Origin: Platycnemis pennipes
Lineage: Eukaryota; Arthropoda; Insecta; Odonata; Platycnemididae
Assembly (NCBI GenBank): GCA_933228895.1
Contig: OW121854.1
Location: 134,955,926-135,019,925, forward strand
Length of the DNA stretch: 64,000 bases
Reading direction: 5' to 3'
Part shown: piece after piece, positions 23,233-35,343 of the stretch
Position numbering within the stretch: position 1 is the first letter of the stretch
Layout: every line of letters begins with the position of its first letter
Notes under the pieces: model-generated
Seen by the model: the letters and a program-made list of their open reading frames with translations, nothing else
Told to the model about the DNA's origin: nothing
Database searches by the model: none
Position numbers and translations under genes: made by a program

Positions 23233-24851
23233 CTATCCATTTTGAAGATTTATGTTTTTATGGGAATAGTGGATAGCTCTATCGCACGAAATGTGGTATG
23301 AATGCGTGTCAATGTCTTCACAAGTGGTGGTTACATTAGAATTCTGAAATAGCTCTAGCATTGAGAGGAGTTTGGCATGAATGCCTCAGTTAATACGTCC
23401 CATAAGGATTCGAGCACATGATGAAAACTGGCTGAATTTGTGCAAAGTTTGTCGAATGAGGCTTGTTCACGTTGCAGCATTAGCCATTTCGTTTATTGTG
23501 ACATTAGTCTTTTGGGGAGCATAATTGAATCTCTGTCAGGTAAAGTCAAGGAAGTAAGCATTGTGAATAAATTAAATTCAATTAGAATAAAGTTCTGTAA
23601 CTTTTGCACCGAATGTTAAGGAAAATTATGCATGTGTAATGCACTCCCATAAATGCGTCAAATGCATGAATTTCAGGTGTAAGTGAGATTGAAAAGAAGA
23701 AAAACTTCATACTGTATGAAAATTAATCAGAAATAATAGGTAGAAAGCGACGAAAAGAACCGTTCTTAAATGCAAGAAGAAACGCCGGCTCAATTCATTG
23801 CTTCGCTCCATTTACCGAGGGAAGAGAATTGCAAGTTGTAGAGATGGATGAAACGGAGGGTAGCTCGGTAGGTATGGGAGAAGGCCTATTAAAGCGTATT
23901 AGAAATAGAAAGAAAGGATACGGTGGCAGAATCCGGGTGAATAGTTAGAATGGGGGATGTATTTAGTGGCAACGAAGGCTCGGAGCGGAGAAGAGGCTGG
24001 GAAGAAAGCTAGTCTTTTGGGTGGTATGACGGGGGTGGATAGTGTGATTTGAAGGAGGGCTTAAAGGGTGGGGGGTAGGCAGCCCACTTGAGGATGGACT
24101 TGATGCTAGGGCATGGAAGTTTTGTTTCCGTATGTGCCGCTTTTCTAATGCGTCTTCCTCTTCTTGGGAGGTTTGTGCTCTATTGGCCAACGTTAAGCGT
24201 CTGTTGGATGGCGAGATTAAACGGCGAAATTCATTTAACTTTGCGGTGCTCCTTGGGGCGTCCTGCACATGACATTTGCTACTCGACGTGACTAGTTGGG
24301 GATTTATCGTGATTTCTGGGACTTTATTTTACTCTCCTAATAGGCGCATATCATTTCTGAATGCGTTGCGCATTTTCCTCAGTGCATGGGTAATGTTTAT
24401 TTTTTTTATTGTAATTTTCAGAGATTGGCTGGGATACCAATCCTGCCGGTCTATTATGGAGGTGAGGAGCATTTAAAAAAAGTCAAATTAATGAAGATGA
24501 ACTAAGGATCAGGGTCTGTTCATACTAATTGCTACCTTTTTGTGACATGCTGGCTCATTTCTCTTGCTTCCGCTTCATTCATCTTTTGTTTAGTTCTTCG
24601 TTAACAACTATTTTAAGTGAAGCGCAGCGCTTAGTTATATCATGGGTTTTAATGTCAACTTTTCACAAAAAATCGCTAGTTTGAGGAACATACGGTGCGA
24701 AATGATCTTGGCTGTCGAAGCACACAAAAAAAATCAATACCTTGAGAAACATACGTGGAAACCTCTGTTCCAACTTTCTATTAGTGTATCGAACTTTACT
24801 AAGTACAGTATATCACTGTAGGAGCTATTTTATCGTAAAAATTTGTTAATC
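23233..24851. other. No supportable gene or repeat
   Basis: AT-rich sequence with a purine-rich stretch at 23860-24080. Nothing is recognised. Confidence 0.55.
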
Positions 24852-25070
24852 ATCATCAATAGTCAGCAATCTTAAGATTTGTTTGGCGCAGCTCTACACT
24901 CGATTCCTCTATCGAGTAACTTCTTCATCATCCTTCTCTTTCACATCCTTCATAAGTTGTTCCTTAAATCTAATGCGTGGCCTTCCTTCTCCATTCTTCA
25001 TATTCACTTTTCCCTTGTTAATTGTCTTCATCAGACCACCGTGTCTCTGGATAATCTCCCATATTTTCCA
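24852..25070 (-). mobile_element. RTE-type LINE 3' end
   Basis: The minus strand encodes RHGGLMKTINKGKVNMKNG followed by GRPRIRFKEQLMKDVKEKDD, the same C-terminal segment as RHDGLMKTIVEGKVNGKNG in the RTE at 43773. Downstream it has the conserved 3' UTR (plus strand tagtcagcaatcttaagatt, compare the tcaacaatcctaggattggt motif of the full copy) and a short (GAT)n tail at 24852-24858. The rest of the ORF is absent. Confidence 0.85.
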
Positions 25071-28000
25071 GTTAATTGGCACCGACAAATTATTAAACCT
25101 GCTGGAATTAAAATTATGAAAAGTCAATTGCATTATTTTCATATCTTTTGATATCAACACAGCGTGGGAAAATATTTGAATGAATGACATATACATGAAG
25201 ATATCTAACTTCAGTGGAATTGGATTGGAAGATACCTAAAGGAATTGTGTGTAAGCATTCATTGGATTTGCGCGGATCTTCTCGAAGTTTGAAAGTGATA
25301 ATTCACTAATGATAGTTGCGGTCGGAAGTCTTACTGGGAAATTTGAGTCGTGGCATCAATTGGTCCGCATTTTTTTTAAATATTGACGGATGCTTGTTTT
25401 TTTTCATCTTGTGTCCGTTGGCGCTGTTAAAATTTGAATATGAAACATATGGTACATATGCCGTATAATCAGATGGCGCGAAGATGTCTGCGTTGGTACT
25501 GATTTTTATCGCCTCGTAACCTTTTTTTTGCTGTGTTATGTAATGGTTGGTGACGAAGAGTGGAAGGTGGCGGGAGCTTACTTATCGTGTAGCCATAGTT
25601 TTTTGAGTCGATTGAGGGCTGGCCATAATATTTCTTTGAATGATAGAAGGACATAGGTAAAGGAGCTATTATTTAAGAGAGAAAGATGTATGCAGGGTGA
25701 ATTATGAGGACTGAGAAGTGAAGCACATTTTCATGACCTTTAATAGGAGACAATGGCATTTTGCAGATGTGTGCGTTTTTTTCATTTTTACTACATTTTT
25801 GGCTGTGGAATATGTATCAAAACCTCTCAGATTTTGATATATTTCCTGTTCTGTGATTAATTTTCCACTTAGCTTGGAAGTGAATCGTTTTCCATGCATA
25901 TTCAAAATTCTCAGGTAAAAATTATCAGCCATATTACTGTTTCATGGCGTTTTATCAGAGGCATACGTTTGGTCGTTCGGGCACTATCGTAATTTGGTAA
26001 CTAACTCATAGCATTTAACCGTAATTTACCAGGAGCTCCATTTCAAGAAAACGTTTCGTAACGTGAAGTCGGAGAGAGGTTCAAGGGTTGCGATTTTGCC
26101 GGGCACACCTTAGCGGAGTCTCCCGCTGAAAATGCACAATGGATGAATTTCCATAAGGAAAAAAGTCCCGGTCGAGGTGGATTTATTTTTTGTGGAAACT
26201 CATCTTTCGAAGAAGAGTGTCACGCTGCAGAACTGTGAGTCCAGGTTTGATATTTAGAATTGTGGAATTCTACATGACTAAAATTTTTTTAAAAACGAAA
26301 CTGCTGGTGCTCCAGCTGGAGATTCAAGTAGCATCTCCAGAAATGCCGATTTCACTCTATTTTGTATCAGTTTCAAGGTCACCTTCACCCATGCATGTCT
26401 CTACGCCTTGATTGCCTACCTGAGGGAGTGGAATGGGCCCAAATATAGATTTGAAGTGGATAGTCAAAATAGGGACTTTGTTTACAGTTTTATTGAGGTC
26501 CGGAGAAATGCATGGACGAAAAAGTGGTATTTGGTGACGTGGTAGTGTGGGAGGTGGGCTTAGAACGCATGAATACGCGTCTCACTCGGGCTGAATTAAA
26601 TAGCACACTGCTGTTATTTTGACTCGTATAAGTAGGAGTCTGTAGGAGTAAAGTACTGCATCTGTGAAACATTATCGTGCTTGTTTAGTGAGATATCTGA
26701 GGCGAAGAAGAGATCGATAGTTGTCAGAAAGTTTTTCAGAGCCAAGGGTGTGAAAAATTTATCTTGAATGCACGTCTGAGGTTTTGTAACTCAATTTTTC
26801 GTTTCGCTCTCTTTCAAAAAGTTTGGTCAAATTATGAGGTTGGCCAGTTCCTGGAAAAACAATGGAGCCCTCTAAATCTAGATCTTGTCGAAGTCTACTG
26901 AGCCACCCCTATCTCCTTGTTCATAACGTCATCATGTATTCCTTTTTGCTTCATTGCGAGTTAATTGTGGCTGTTAGGCAGAATGTGAAGGAAGGATAAG
27001 TTTCATCGTAAGTCGCATCTTGGAGAGTGAACATTTTCTTTACTTGTCGAGGGCATAACAGCCCTCGTAAACGAACACCCTATGTGAAGCCATTGGAGCA
27101 TGGGGGTTGGGAATGACTTAGTACTAAGACAAAATAATGAAAGTGTATCATGAAGTATCCTCCCATGGACTAACGTTTACTGGTATATCGATTATAATTG
27201 CTACTGGATGCGACAAATGAAGCAAATTGGTCGAAGAGGCTAGCCATTTACAGGCCTGTATGAGGTAGTTCTTGAAGATAAAAGAAAGAAGAGAGGAGAG
27301 TAAACGGACGCTGTGTGGAATACCATGTACGGAATTCATCGATACACTTAGTAAAGAGCCGGGCGAAAGAAGCGTGTCAGTGAAGGAAATGTCACGAAAT
27401 GAGAGTTCTAGATAAGAGGGATTTAAAGAGTACTTGGAATGATGGAAAATTTAGACGTTTTTCACGTCCAACTAGCTGAAGCGGTTGAGCAGAACTGTCA
27501 ACTACGTGGCACTAATAACTTCACATTGTACTGTTTTGTTGGTGATGTAATATTAGTGTTTATGAGTAATTGACGTTGATGGTTGTTATGTAAATGGAAG
27601 AATAATTCGTCATTGGAGGCTCGGGCAATTGATCATCTTCAAGCAAACTAATATTGTCACATACCTCGAGATTGGACTTATCGAAACAAGAGGAAATTTG
27701 GGGAAATTTTTTTCATTCATTACTTTTCTAATTCCATTACCTTTAACCCATGTAACTACCCAGTTTATTCTAATAGCTGCGCTAAAAAACTCTAAAGCTA
27801 CTTATTTGTTTTGATGAGAGATGGTAAGTCGTGAAAGTGAATTAAAAACTGGTAGCGTACACAACATTGCGGAAAATGACGGCCCTCAAGTCATACGGGT
27901 TGATTAAACGTTCCAGCTCCTGGGAACGTCCGAAGGAGTAAAATACTAAGACAGAAATATATCTCCCTGATTCACCGGAGCAAGACGAGCACATGAAAAA

Positions 28001-28324
28001 CACGTAGGAAGGACTGCTCTCAATGCAATGGACACTCTCTAAACCTTGCTTTCTCTCAGCGCATTTCTCATGTATCTCCTGTCTTCTCTCCGGCCACACC
28101 GTTAAAGAATTTTATCATTACTCATCTTGTGCGTCACGGAGACAAAATGCACCATAGTTATTCGGGAAAAATTCTTAAGATGAAATGACACGTGTCATAT
28201 CATCGGGCAATAAAGCTAGAAATTTTATTTATGGAAGCGAAGGAGAATTTGGGTCATATGCTCCATTAAGGATAGTTGGGCGATTATCTATGGTAGAATT
28301 TTTGCATGCGGGGCAGAATTTAAA
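25071..28324. other. No supportable gene or repeat
   Basis: The longest stretch without a recognised element. A 76-codon minus-strand frame at 25702-25932 reads like a soluble protein but matches nothing I know and has no supporting splice or start signals. No tandem or inverted repeats were noticed. Confidence 0.5.
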
Positions 28325-28500
28325 GAAACACGGCGTGGACAGCAGCCTACTCTTAACGAAAGGCGCCATGAGGTCCAAAGTTAGATGTCTCGCCTGAACT
28401 ACCGCGGATTGCTAGTGGAGAGCTCTCCACAAAGCATTCATGCAGGGAAAAGGATTCCATTAAAAAAGCTTTTCCAATCCCAGGATAGGACACCAAGCCA
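28325..28500 (-). mobile_element. SINE-A body fragment
   Basis: It contains the body signature agcctactcttaacgaaagg and gcgccatgaggtcc, then a diverged ctctccacaaagcattcatg block and the ttttccaatcccagga block, in the same order as the full copy at 32320-32640. Both ends are lost. Confidence 0.65.
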
Positions 28501-29613
28501 TAGGAAAGGGAAGGTCGTTCTTTAATCACTATAATAACCCGTTTCCCGCCACACATGTTTCTGCCATAAAAGAGCTTGTTCGATATGTAAAATGATTAAA
28601 TCGTTCTCGTAATATAATACATGTCTTGATTCTACCATTACCTCCATCCCCAGCATCGATTCATGTCGTGACCTACAATTCTACATTATTTTAATTAGTG
28701 AGGATCAAGATTTTTAAAAGGACCTTGCGATAGTGTTGCCTAATAATAATACTACAAGCCCTCCTAGTCAAAACATAAGTAAAACATTGTAATGGGGGGC
28801 TCTCGGTAAAAATATGCTGTCTTTCTTTTAAATTTAAATACAGATAGATCTATTTCAAGGTTTGAATGGCAGAGCAAGTTCTTGACATTTAGGGAAAATG
28901 GCATAACATATTTCATTTCAGAGTGTTTTGAATGTCGAAACCATGGCTGGCAAATTAATTCTTTTGTGAAAAGCAGATTAAGATGTTCTTTAATATGTGA
29001 ATATCTTGTGAAATATGTGGCCTCCTACCCTTGAAACGAGAAACGAGAGTGAGAGAATGAGAAAATGTTTGAATTTCTTCGCTCTCTGGGAGGATTGTCT
29101 CTATGCAGATATATATGAATCTTCCTATGTATTTTTAAGAGCATAAATGAGTCCCATGTTGGAACAATCTCCCCTGTAGTGAAAAATGTTACCCTGGGAC
29201 ATGATTTGATTTACTGCGGTAGCTTGGGCCGTGATGTCGGTAGGACTGGGGATCAGCGGCAGTTTTGAGAGGTATCGTTGTCCGAAGTAATTTCCGACTT
29301 TGATTGCTTGCCTCCTCTTCCATGAAATTGGCAGCCAGGCCAATTTTGCGCCTCCCAAGTTGCCACGAGACCTTTAACCTAATAGAGACTGGGAATGCAT
29401 TCGACTCCTTGAGTTAATTAAGGCTCTATCCTTGCCTTGATATTCATCATCCAAAAATGGTCTGAGAACTAATCCAACTATTATCTCGTCTTTTCAATAT
29501 GTTTTAGTTCTTGGTTAAATTACGTTGAAAGTATATTTTTATGTGAATCAAAACTATACGTTGAATATTCAAACTGGAAACAACCAAACGTATTTACCAT
29601 AGGTAATTTATTT
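28501..29613. other. No supportable gene or repeat
   Basis: AT-rich sequence with only short frames. Nothing is recognised. Confidence 0.55.
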
Positions 29614-29653
29614 GTACGACGCGTTTTACCACTTTACGGGATCTTCAGGTAGC
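29614..29653 (-). ncRNA. Degenerate hammerhead-ribozyme-like motif (E)
   Basis: The minus strand reads CTGAAGA (consensus CTGANGA), a weak stem II of about 5 pairs, then AAA in place of GAA, the self-complementary ACGCGT (helix III plus its closing A-U pair), and C as the cleavage-site base. The stem I strands TAC and GTA flank the whole. The order and spacing match a type I hammerhead with a very short helix III, as known from Penelope-like elements. The G12-to-A change suggests it is inactive. No coding sequence is nearby. Confidence 0.4.
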
Positions 29654-31241
29654 TAACACGTGGGGAACACCTGAAAGTACCGCACCTGAAAACGTCGAAG
29701 AGCGGGAAAACGCATCGTAGCATTCCGTCTAAAGGTACGATTGTCTAAGTTCAAAATGAATATTCCTGTTCTTCCTTGAAGTTAAGCCTTAAGCTACAGA
29801 GAAAATGTTATTAGTCTAATTGAACCAGTAAGTGCAAATTTTCCTTAATGTATTCCACATTTCTTCGAGGCGAATTGAAGGCTTCCCAAAATCCTACCTA
29901 AAATTCCTCTGATTTTACTTCCTCTTCTAACATTTCCACTTATTTATGCTTTGCTTTATCGTTCCATTGCCGATAATCTCTTCCATCCCATTTTCTTCTT
30001 CATGAGGCTTTTTCATCCCCTTATTCTTTCTTCCCCTTCCACAAATACTCCTCGCATGTCTCTATCCATTTCGCTTTCTTTTTCAGTGGCTTAAGCAAAA
30101 TTCACCGATAACGACTCTGGCTATTGCGTCTTTCCCCAGGTAATCGTAATTGGTAGTGGAAATTACGATGCCACCTTGGGAAGATGTAGGTATTTTTTGG
30201 TAAATTTCATAAAATTGTTCAATTGGCTATTTATATTGCATAATCGGATAATATATATACTTTTAATTCATGCTTTCATTCATGAATACGATACCAAACA
30301 TATCAGTTTTCAGTCTTGCATATATTGCTGTGTTTGTTTTATTGCTCTAAGTAAAGTAATAATTACATAATTTTCGTCTATTGTCAATTAAGGTAGCGTT
30401 AGGTAATTAGATAATCTAGTTCCTACTAGAAATACGAAATAATTTCGTTCTTTGAGAGAAGTAGAAAAGGGACTGAGGGTTATGGATTACTATCCATTTT
30501 CATGGGTATTTTATTATATGCCTTTTAATACTTATCAATCAAATGGAGTGAATTAACTTTCGCTGAAGACAACGAAGGTGAAGAGACATTCATCCAAATA
30601 TTGAATGGAACTCGGTCGGTCGATGTGGTTTCTCATATTCAACTCTCTTGGTAACAATCGGTGATTTGGAATTAGATCTCAGCATCACGTGACTCACTTT
30701 AGGACCTATTGATAGTTGGGGAAACTTCACGTGGCCCCTTAATGGAACGGAAGGTGGCATCCCTGGGTGATGAGCTACCAGACTCGAGGGACGAATAGGT
30801 CTAAGTTTCAGGGAGTTAGTGGTGTGGGGGAAGGGTGGGGGGGGGGGTTAAAATCCGTCGGGGGGGATAAAATCTGTCAGCGTTACTGATTCGAGCGTTT
30901 CTCCATACATGGTTTAGTCGCTCAAGGCCATAATCTCAATTGCAGTCTCTTCGAGGCAAGAAGCAATCATGGCGGCGCAAACAAATTTATAGAGGCATAC
31001 TTGGCCAAATGTCGTCCCAAATTCTTATTGCAAGTAATGCGGGATCAGGCTCTCGAACACACTAATGACTCTATTAATTCTCACAAACTACAGTTTTAAC
31101 AGGAATATTAAGACCTACTGGCGAAATCTCTGTAAATCGATCGCAAATATAGGGTTAGTATTTACACTCGTGTTTGCGGCGTCCACTAATATGCTAAGTA
31201 GTTTAACCAAGTGGCATTGATCTTCGTTGTAATTATTTGGA
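29654..31241. other. No supportable gene; G-rich patch at 30820-30880
   Basis: AT-rich apart from a short G-rich stretch with a run of about 13 G. I recognise no element in it. Confidence 0.55.
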
Positions 31242-31522
31242 GGAAGCGCCTGACAACTGAGGCCATTTTCTCCAGAGAGGGTAGTTGGGTGACTAATTAA
31301 AGGTAGGATTTTGCAGGGAACAGAGAATAGGAGGAGATAAACTCGGCGTCGGCATTAGTTTGATCTTAACAAAAGGCGCCAAGGTTAACATACGACGGAC
31401 AAATTACCAGACTCGAAGCGCTCTCCACGAGGCACTCAAGTAGCAGCCAAGGAAAAGTCCGAGATACGAGCTCGGATCTTCAGGGCTGGATGCCAGTATC
31501 CTAGCCACCACCCCAATACCGA
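31242..31522 (-). mobile_element. SINE-A copy, near full length
   Basis: It has the 3' terminal motif (plus strand gaagcgcctgacaactgagg), the body signatures actcggcgtcggcattagtt and aaaggcgccaagg, then ctctccacgaggcactcaag, and a decayed tRNA-like head near 31490-31522 (ctagccaccaccccaatacc). Box B is worn (gctcggatcttcaggg). Same layout as the copy at 32320. Confidence 0.78.
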
Positions 31523-32319
31523 TCTCCGGTACATCCCTTGTTCTCGCTAAAAGAAGCTTGGATTAAGCGTTAGTTCACTGTAAAATGTGAGTTGTGATTG
31601 TAATGTTAAAAATATCTAAGAAGTTATGATTACATTTTCTATCGCTGTTTGTGGTGGCTATTAGAAAAGGAAAAGCGGTCATTATGGAAATTAAGATACC
31701 AATTTTCTGACAGAAGTTAGCTATTGAATCGGAAGGAAAATGAATGGTATTAAGTTGAAAAATGCTTGATGTTGTGCTTCTTACCTTGAAATCGTGAACA
31801 CCTGAAATCCTCTCCCTTTTCCTGGTAATTGACCGCGACTGGCAACTATTTGCTGGACTGCTCTTCCTACCGCAATAGTGGTGAGTGAAATATCGAGTAC
31901 TTAACTTTTTCTCTAGTAATTGAAAATTGATTCTCTTGGGGAGTGTACTCATATCTTTTTTTACTATCATGAAAGAACCAAGCTTTAATGGCAGTCGTTG
32001 AGTTCACGAGGTTTATGGTCTGTAAAAAACTGTGATGAAATTTAACATCCCTTGAATATCCGGAAATAAAGGAGAACTGGTACTCCATAGACCTCTTTTA
32101 TTGGTCTATGCTCTGAATTAATGATGGTATCGCACTTCTATATTTCGGTGTAGTGCGTGATGTAATATTTTGCCGCTTGGCAGAAGGCTTCGAGAATAGA
32201 ATCTTACGATACTTAGCTATTTTCCATAACCCATCTAATCACCTTTAAAGTCGAATGCTGGCTGGTTACGGAATGACATAAATATGTCATTATCAGTAAT
32301 TAGCAATTAACTTTTGGTT
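31523..32319. other. No supportable gene
   Basis: AT-rich. The 131-codon minus-strand frame at 31575-31970 matches nothing known to me. Confidence 0.55.
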
Positions 32320-32640
32320 GGTTATTCAGGAGAGGCGACCGACAGCTGAGGTTATTTGCGCCATTTCGGATAGGTAGGTAATAGGGTAATGGTAGGAGTT
32401 TTCAGGAAACTGAGGAAGGGTGAAGAGAAACCTGGCGTCGGCATTAGCATACTCTTAACGAAAGGCGCCAAGGGGACCACGGCTCAACGTCCCATCCGAC
32501 GGACGGAGTACTGAACTTGAAATGCCCTCCACTAGGCACTCAAGTGGGGACCGGTTTTCCACTGAAAAATCCGCCAATGCCGGGAATCAAACCCGGGCCC
32601 TCGGGATATGAGGCCAATACTTTAGCCACCACACCAACCT
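32320..32640 (-). mobile_element. SINE-A, full length, tRNA-derived
   Basis: The best copy of this SINE. In minus-strand sense it begins near 32640 with GGTTGGTGTGGTGGCTAAAG (box A region). Box B follows as GGGTTTGATTCCC, about 45 bases on, as in a tRNA gene. The tRNA-unrelated body contains GGATTTTTCAGTGGAAAACC, CCATCCGACGGACGG on the plus strand, and the CTTGGCGCC block. The 3' end is CTCAGCTGTCGGTCGCC. It carries no protein. It would be transcribed from its internal promoter and depend on a LINE for movement. The 3' end does not obviously match any LINE tail in this window. Confidence 0.85.
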
Positions 32641-33580
32641 GAAACCCAAACAATTATTTTGAAGTGTACAAATGAAGGGCAATGGACAGGCTTCATCTTT
32701 TAAATCAGGTTAGAAATTCAGTTTCGCATTGTTCAAAATGCCAATTATACGAGAGGAGGTCGAGCATTGAGTTATCGTGGAGTTTTCCACCCGTTGGGTC
32801 TATGTCTGTCACTATATTTTAGGGACTTGATAATTTCCAAAAGTCCTGGGTTCGAATAACGCTAATGACAATTGATGGATAATGCTTGTTCTTAGATTAA
32901 GACGCGATACAACCTAGGCCGTTGGAGCACCTAAATCTAAGACAACTACTCTTTTATCACACCCTCATAGTTGAGATTCATATGATACGATATTATTCAA
33001 GAAATTATTTCGTGATAAAAAATACAGTTTTCTCCTGATATTCCAAGTTAATGCGCAGCTGTTATCCTTGATACAATTTATTCTTTTTCTTCCAGGTAAC
33101 ATTGAGATTTTTAAGGGTTTAAATCTAACATCACCGCTCATTTCAATACGTTCGGCAGTCTTTATTGAAAGATTATATGTACATGGTGCTGAAAGCGTCT
33201 AATATTCTTCCTGTTTTTGGTGACTCGGATATATGGAGCCTTAAAACGGAGACGTCTAGCAGCGATTGCCACCTTTTTCAAGATGAAGATGTGTACGTGA
33301 CAAATACCGTACCTGTTCGCTTTGGTTGGTTTTATCATAGCTCTTAAATCTGCATCCCAAGCCTGCCTCCGGGGCACTGACCGAGTTACGGACGTGCAAG
33401 ATGCAACTTGAGAAATCCTCAGCTCATGCAGATAGTGATGTCGTTATTTTATAAATACCTTCACATCATTCCACATTTTCTACAAGAACTAATCGTAGAA
33501 AGCCCCCGTCATTTTTATTCCTCAGAATGGAATAACTGAGATTTTACCTTTGAGTGACGCTTTTTTGTAAGTGCGAAGAC
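32641..33580. other. No supportable gene
   Basis: A 60-codon plus-strand frame at 33165-33347 has a protein-like composition but no recognisable family and no clear splice signals. Otherwise AT-rich. Confidence 0.5.
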
Positions 33581-33866
33581 ACTAGCGTGGTTCGAAGAAA
33601 AGTTTCTCGGGCTTGACACCGGTTAATAGGCTCCATTACTGCCAACGTTTCAAAGAGCGACTCGCTCTTCATCATCAGGGCTTCTGAGTGCCGTATTTTA
33701 TTATTGCGCTTATATATATATCTTTTGCCCGGGTCAGGTGTCTCCTGATTGGCCGAGACGTCGGTTTGAATTTAACGGGCCCCATTGTTGGCCTCCTTGA
33801 ACATTCGCCGCCGGGCCGCCCTTCCTCATCTCTCGGATGCAATTTAGTTGCAAACTAGCGTGGTTC
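33581..33866 (-). mobile_element. 260-bp insertion with 13-bp target duplication and hammerhead-like core
   Basis: The direct repeat actagcgtggttc occurs at 33581-33593 and exactly again at 33854-33866, framing 260 bp. The insert has no coding capacity. In minus-strand sense it holds a (TA)n-rich stretch and then a hammerhead-like motif (33641-33681). The exact 13-bp duplication shows integration as a discrete unit. Such a short non-coding unit fits a non-autonomous element mobilised in trans, and the ribozyme-like core points to Penelope-like machinery. A truncated Penelope 3' end is the alternative. Confidence 0.7.
33641..33681 (-). ncRNA. Hammerhead-ribozyme-like motif (B)
   Basis: On the minus strand: GCC, then the perfect core CTGATGA, TG, a 7-bp hairpin AAGAGCG-AGT-CGCTCTT as stem II, T, then GAA, the self-complementary ACGT (closing A-U pair plus CG as helix III), T as cleavage-site base, and GGC pairing with the initial GCC as stem I. 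Every core base of the consensus is present. Helix III is only two pairs in each molecule, so activity would be expected mainly as a dimer, as described for Penelope-like element hammerheads. Confidence 0.65.
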
Positions 33867-33981
33867 ATTTGCGCTTGGCTTTTTATTTTTAGCCGTCTTT
33901 AGAAAGCATTGTGAGAAAATGTTGGGATAAGCAAAATATGTGCCCTTTATTACCAAGATTATCTAATGTGTAAAAAGTCTG

Positions 33982-34201
33982 ACGTGTGGCTGATTTGGAG
34001 GCCACAGTCCCTATTGTAATTTTGCTGGCATTTTCTTATTTTCAAAGCTTCGCGGATCAGCCGGGGCTTGAAGGTGAAGGTGAAAAGCTTTAAACTCCAG
34101 CTGATTCACCTTCAAGCCCCGGCTGATCCGCGAAGCTTTGAAAATAAGAAAATGCCAGCAAAATTACAATAGGGACTGTGGCCTCCAAATCAGCCACACG
34201 T
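33982..34201. repeat. Perfect 97-bp inverted repeat, 26-bp spacer
   Basis: The arms 33982-34078 and 34105-34201 are exact reverse complements over all 97 bases by direct comparison, with ggtgaaaagctttaaactcc and tgccag-free spacer sequence between them. The arm encodes nothing recognisable. It could form a 97-bp cruciform or hairpin RNA. The lack of any mismatch implies a recent inverted duplication, gene conversion, or an assembly or library artefact at a read end. Confidence 0.95.
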
Positions 34202-34239
34202 GGGACCCTGCTTTGATCCTTAATGAAAATGCCATTACT

Positions 34240-34299
34240 ACTCCTTCCACTCCTCCCCCTCCCATCCTTACTCCTTCCACTCCTCCCCCTCCCATCCTT
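34240..34299. repeat. Tandem duplication, 30 bp x 2
   Basis: Two exact copies of a pyrimidine-rich 30-mer starting actccttccactcctccccc lie back to back at 34240-34269 and 34270-34299, directly beside the perfect inverted repeat. Confidence 0.95.
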
Positions 34300-35154
34300 T
34301 TCCCTCCATGAAACCCCTATATTAACTCCACCAACTCGACAAATACTCTCTTTGATAAAGTGACCAGCAACGGCCACGTAACGTCAGGTATCACACCTGG
34401 TTATAGTACGCGGGGTACATCCGAACAACAAATATACATATATAACCGCGAAAGTTTCAACCATGATTGTACGGTGTAAGATTGCGTATATTATCTTGCC
34501 ATCCGAGTATGAAATTATTAAGTTAATTGAGTATATTTACATTGGCATTAACAAAATAGTGCAGTATGAAAGTTGCTAGTAAACAATACAATAACACTTT
34601 CTAGCAGATGTTTTCACTTCGTTCCGATGAAATCAGCAGAGGCTCTTGGGAGGTTGTCAATGCGGAAGTCCCCCGAAAGCCTGTCCATTTCAGTGTGAAT
34701 ACAATATGTATCTACAATATGGTCATGAAGTGAAACCTCGTACACAAGTATACATAAGTGTATACCTTTAGATATAAACATAGGAGGCAAGTACATTAAC
34801 TTATTACAATAATTTTGAATTTAGAAGAAGCCCGTAATATTTTCCTTATTTTTTTAGGAACCAATCAGGCGGTTTATAGTATGGGAGCAGTGATTAGGAA
34901 TGAATCATGGCATACATTTGTTCGGGAAACAGGAAAACGTAGTGAGTCAGGGTTTTACGCATTATTTGCTAGGAGAATAGTGACCTGAACATAGGCATGT
35001 CACGTTGGCATTTTGAGATTCTATCCCGGAGTAATGCAGAAAGGACGTATCCCTATAGTATTTCCTTCTGTCTGAGAGTTTGTAACCAGCCTAGACTATG
35101 GAAATGCTGAGGAAAAATAGTACCATTTCGGAGATCTAAATCTCAAATCATGCA
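34300..35154. other. No supportable gene or repeat
   Basis: AT-rich sequence with short frames only. Confidence 0.55.
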
Positions 35155-35343
35155 CTATTTTAGTAGTCGCTGTAACTTCGGATCTAACTGTTTAGGCATA
35201 GTATTAAATACACTACTGAAATACTCAAAGGTGGGAAATATCAGCGTGGCTATTAACATATTACGGGTGGCGATTGGGCATTGATGTTTTTGAAGTTTGA
35301 GTTGATGAAGAGTTATTTTAACTTTATTATATTTCCATGGCAT
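35155..35343 (-). pseudogene. LINE RT C-terminal fragment
   Basis: The minus-strand frame reads KVKITLHQLKLQKHQ, then MLIATLIFPTFEYFSSVFN and LDPKLQRLLK. This is the segment just after the RT palm of CR1/Jockey-like LINEs. It overlaps in motif with ILPHFDYADTVYQDLS and LKLQRSLNACIRF of the copy at 15297, so probably the same or a sister family. No tail or 3' UTR is recognised on the low-coordinate side. Confidence 0.6.
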
